Translations under genes and position numbers: made by a program
Source: Thermodesulfobacteriota bacterium
GTDB lineage: Bacteria > Desulfobacterota > Desulfocorpusculales > Desulfocorpusculum
DNA: 7,115 nt
Direction: 5' to 3'
Assembly: GCA_028275295.1 (NCBI GenBank)
Contig: JAPWUY010000091.1
Location: 1-7,115, forward strand
In this document: one piece after another, positions 5,801 to 7,115 of the stretch
Position numbering within the stretch: the stretch's first letter is position 1
How the letters are laid out: each line of letters starts with the position of its first letter
Notes under the pieces: generated by a model
What the model saw: the letters and a program-made list of their open reading frames with translations, nothing else
Told to the model about the DNA's origin: nothing
Database searches by the model: none

Positions 5801-6835
5801 ATGAGCTGGATAAGGTGGATAGGGCTTCTAATAGGGATCGTAGGGCTCTTCTGGTCCTTGCGGGGAAGGATGACCAGAAGGCTTAGCAGGGGAGAGGCCA
5901 TCCTCGTGGGCTTAGGAGGGGGATTTCTAGTGGCTGTGGCATTGGAGCCTTCTGTTGTGGACCCTCTTCTCTTATTCAAGAAAACGGGGAGGATCGTCAC
6001 CTTACTGATCATAGGGGAGATGGCCCTCCTCGGGGGGATGATCTTCCTCGGCATCAGACTGGGCCGGCTCGAGGAGAGGCTCGGAAATCTGATACACAAC
6101 ATGGCCCTCCGGGACTTCACGAGGGAGTTCGGCGAGAGGGCGGACTTCGCGAGGAAGATCCTCATAATTATTCCGGCATACAATGAGGCGGGAAATCTTC
6201 GGAAGGTGCTGGGGCGAATTCCCAAGAAGGTGTGGGATTATGAAGTCGAGGTGATCGTGGCCGTGGATGGGGCCACGGACAACACCGAACAAGTGGTCAG
6301 GGAATTCGATATCCCTGCTGTGGTGAATCAAGTCAATAGGGGTGGCGGTGCAGCACTGAGGGCTGGATACGAATTGGCCCTGAGGCACGGTGCCGAGATA
6401 GTAGTGACCATGGATGCTGACGGTCAGCACCAACCAGAGGAGATTCCCACCCTGGTGGAGCCCATAGTGAGGGGAGAGGCGGACCTTGTCAATGGATCTC
6501 GCGTACTTGGAAGGCAGGAGAAAGGGGATTTGGCTAGACAAGCAGGGATAGTCTTTTTCAACTTGCTTCTTTCCGTCTTACTGAGAAGGCGAATAACTGA
6601 CTGCTCAAATGCTTTCAGGGCCATCCGCACCGAGTGCCTCGCCTCCCTCAATCTGAGAGAGGAGCAGTTCCACACAACCGAGCTTCTCATAGAGGCAATC
6701 TCCAAGGGTATGAGATACAAAGAGGTGCCCATAACTGTCACGAGAAGACAAATGGGAGAAAGCAAGAAACCCAAAACCCTGAGATACGGGACAGGGGTCC
6801 TCATGGCAATAGCCAAGACTTGGCTCAGGACATGA
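5801..6835 (+). CDS. Membrane glycosyltransferase family 2 with N-terminal DUF2304-like domain
   Basis: A predicted inner-membrane enzyme moving a sugar from a nucleotide donor, probably to a polyprenyl phosphate or glycan. Residues 1-105 form three hydrophobic helices (about 4-20, 32-50, 66-87) ending in RLGRLEERLGNLIHNMAL (86-103), which resembles DUF2304 proteins. Residues 119-310 form a GT-A domain of the dolichol-phosphate-mannose-synthase type: IIIPAYNEAGNL (122-133), VDGATDNT (155-162), NRGGGAALRAGYELA (179-193), the donor/metal motif MDADGQH (204-210) and DCSNAFRAIR (267-276). DUF2304 and GT2 are often separate neighbouring genes, so the fusion is notable. There are no C-terminal membrane helices. 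GGGTGAG (5783-5789) lies 11 nt before the ATG. The stop overlaps the next start (ATGA, 6832-6835), which implies a shared pathway. The fold is secure; donor and acceptor are unknown. Confidence 0.9.
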   Translation: MSWIRWIGLLIGIVGLFWSLRGRMTRRLSRGEAILVGLGGGFLVAVALEPSVVDPLLLFKKTGRIVTLLIIGEMALLGGMIFLGIRLGRLEERLGNLIHNMALRDFTREFGERADFARKILIIIPAYNEAGNLRKVLGRIPKKVWDYEVEVIVAVDGATDNTEQVVREFDIPAVVNQVNRGGGAALRAGYELALRHGAEIVVTMDADGQHQPEEIPTLVEPIVRGEADLVNGSRVLGRQEKGDLARQAGIVFFNLLLSVLLRRRITDCSNAFRAIRTECLASLNLREEQFHTTELLIEAISKGMRYKEVPITVTRRQMGESKKPKTLRYGTGVLMAIAKTWLRT

Positions 6836-7115
6836 AAAAAGGGTCAGGCGCCGGACAGTTCGCCTTCATCATAGGATCTCCAAGATCAGGGACCACAATA
6901 CTCGGGGAGGTCCTGGATGCCCATCCGGATATCTCCCAGTGGTACGAGCCATACTTCGTATGGGACAAGAATTTCAGGGAACGCCCAGACGATCTCAGAT
7001 CAGCTCAGGACGCTACTCCAGCTGTGAAGCGCCAGATCAGAAAGGCTTTCGAGGATTACTCGAGGGCCAAGGGCGCCAAGGTAGTGGTGGACAAGTCTCC
7101 ACGCAATTGTCTCAA
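6832..7115 (+). CDS. Sulfotransferase-family protein, 5' part only
   Basis: The first 94 codons of a gene cut off by the window edge. The N-terminus holds FIIGSPRSGTTILGEVLDAH (12-31), the PAPS 5'-phosphosulfate loop of sulfotransferases, in which SPRSGTT is the key element. WYEPYF follows and then VVVDKSPRN (83-91), also typical of this family. Such enzymes move sulfate from PAPS to carbohydrates, lipids or proteins. The overlap with the glycosyltransferase suggests a glycan or glycolipid acceptor. Many bacterial proteins with this fold are uncharacterised, and some may not transfer sulfate, so the acceptor and even the reaction remain inferred. No signal peptide is visible, which fits a cytoplasmic or membrane-associated enzyme. 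Confidence 0.85.
   Translation, partial: MKKGSGAGQFAFIIGSPRSGTTILGEVLDAHPDISQWYEPYFVWDKNFRERPDDLRSAQDATPAVKRQIRKAFEDYSRAKGAKVVVDKSPRNCL

Noticed and set aside
5679..6849. The 12-base repeat AAAGGGTCAGGC at 5679-5690 and 6838-6849
   Set aside because: About one shared 12-mer is expected by chance in a window of this size, and one copy lies in coding sequence.

Overview
The window holds seven plus-strand genes in two transcription blocks. No RNA genes, mobile elements or CRISPR arrays are visible. The organism looks bacterial: it has an FCD-type GntR regulator, a sigma-70-like promoter and Shine-Dalgarno sites. Arginine is written mostly AGG/AGA, isoleucine often ATA, and the coding strand is purine-rich, a style common in thermophilic and deep-branching anaerobic bacteria such as some Desulfobacterota. 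The lineage is a guess, because no marker gene is present.

Block 1 (6-5551) reads like one operon: an MmgE/PrpD-family dehydratase or decarboxylase, a GntR/FCD regulator, then a complete succinate dehydrogenase/fumarate reductase in the order cytochrome b, flavoprotein, iron-sulfur protein (sdhCAB). Gaps are 4 nt, an ATGA overlap, 12 nt and 71 nt. The MmgE/PrpD family includes 2-methylcitrate dehydratase, whose pathway yields succinate, so a carboxylic acid pathway feeding Sdh under a local acid-sensing regulator is a coherent but unproven reading. The promoter would lie upstream of the window.

The most unusual protein is the 275-residue membrane anchor. Its first half carries SdhC landmarks and its second half SdhD landmarks. 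An apparent extra helix between the halves would put the SdhD half back in the correct orientation. Four histidines fall where the ligands of a di-heme anchor are expected. The iron-sulfur subunit lacks the Pro and Trp residues of ubiquinone-type enzymes, which points to menaquinone or another low-potential quinone.

A 249-bp gap (5552-5800) holds two small hairpins and a good candidate promoter (TTGACT-16-TAGAAT). Block 2 follows: a glycosyltransferase 2 fused to an N-terminal DUF2304-like membrane domain, overlapping by ATGA with a sulfotransferase-family gene that runs off the end. Together they suggest assembly and perhaps sulfation of a lipid-linked or surface glycan.
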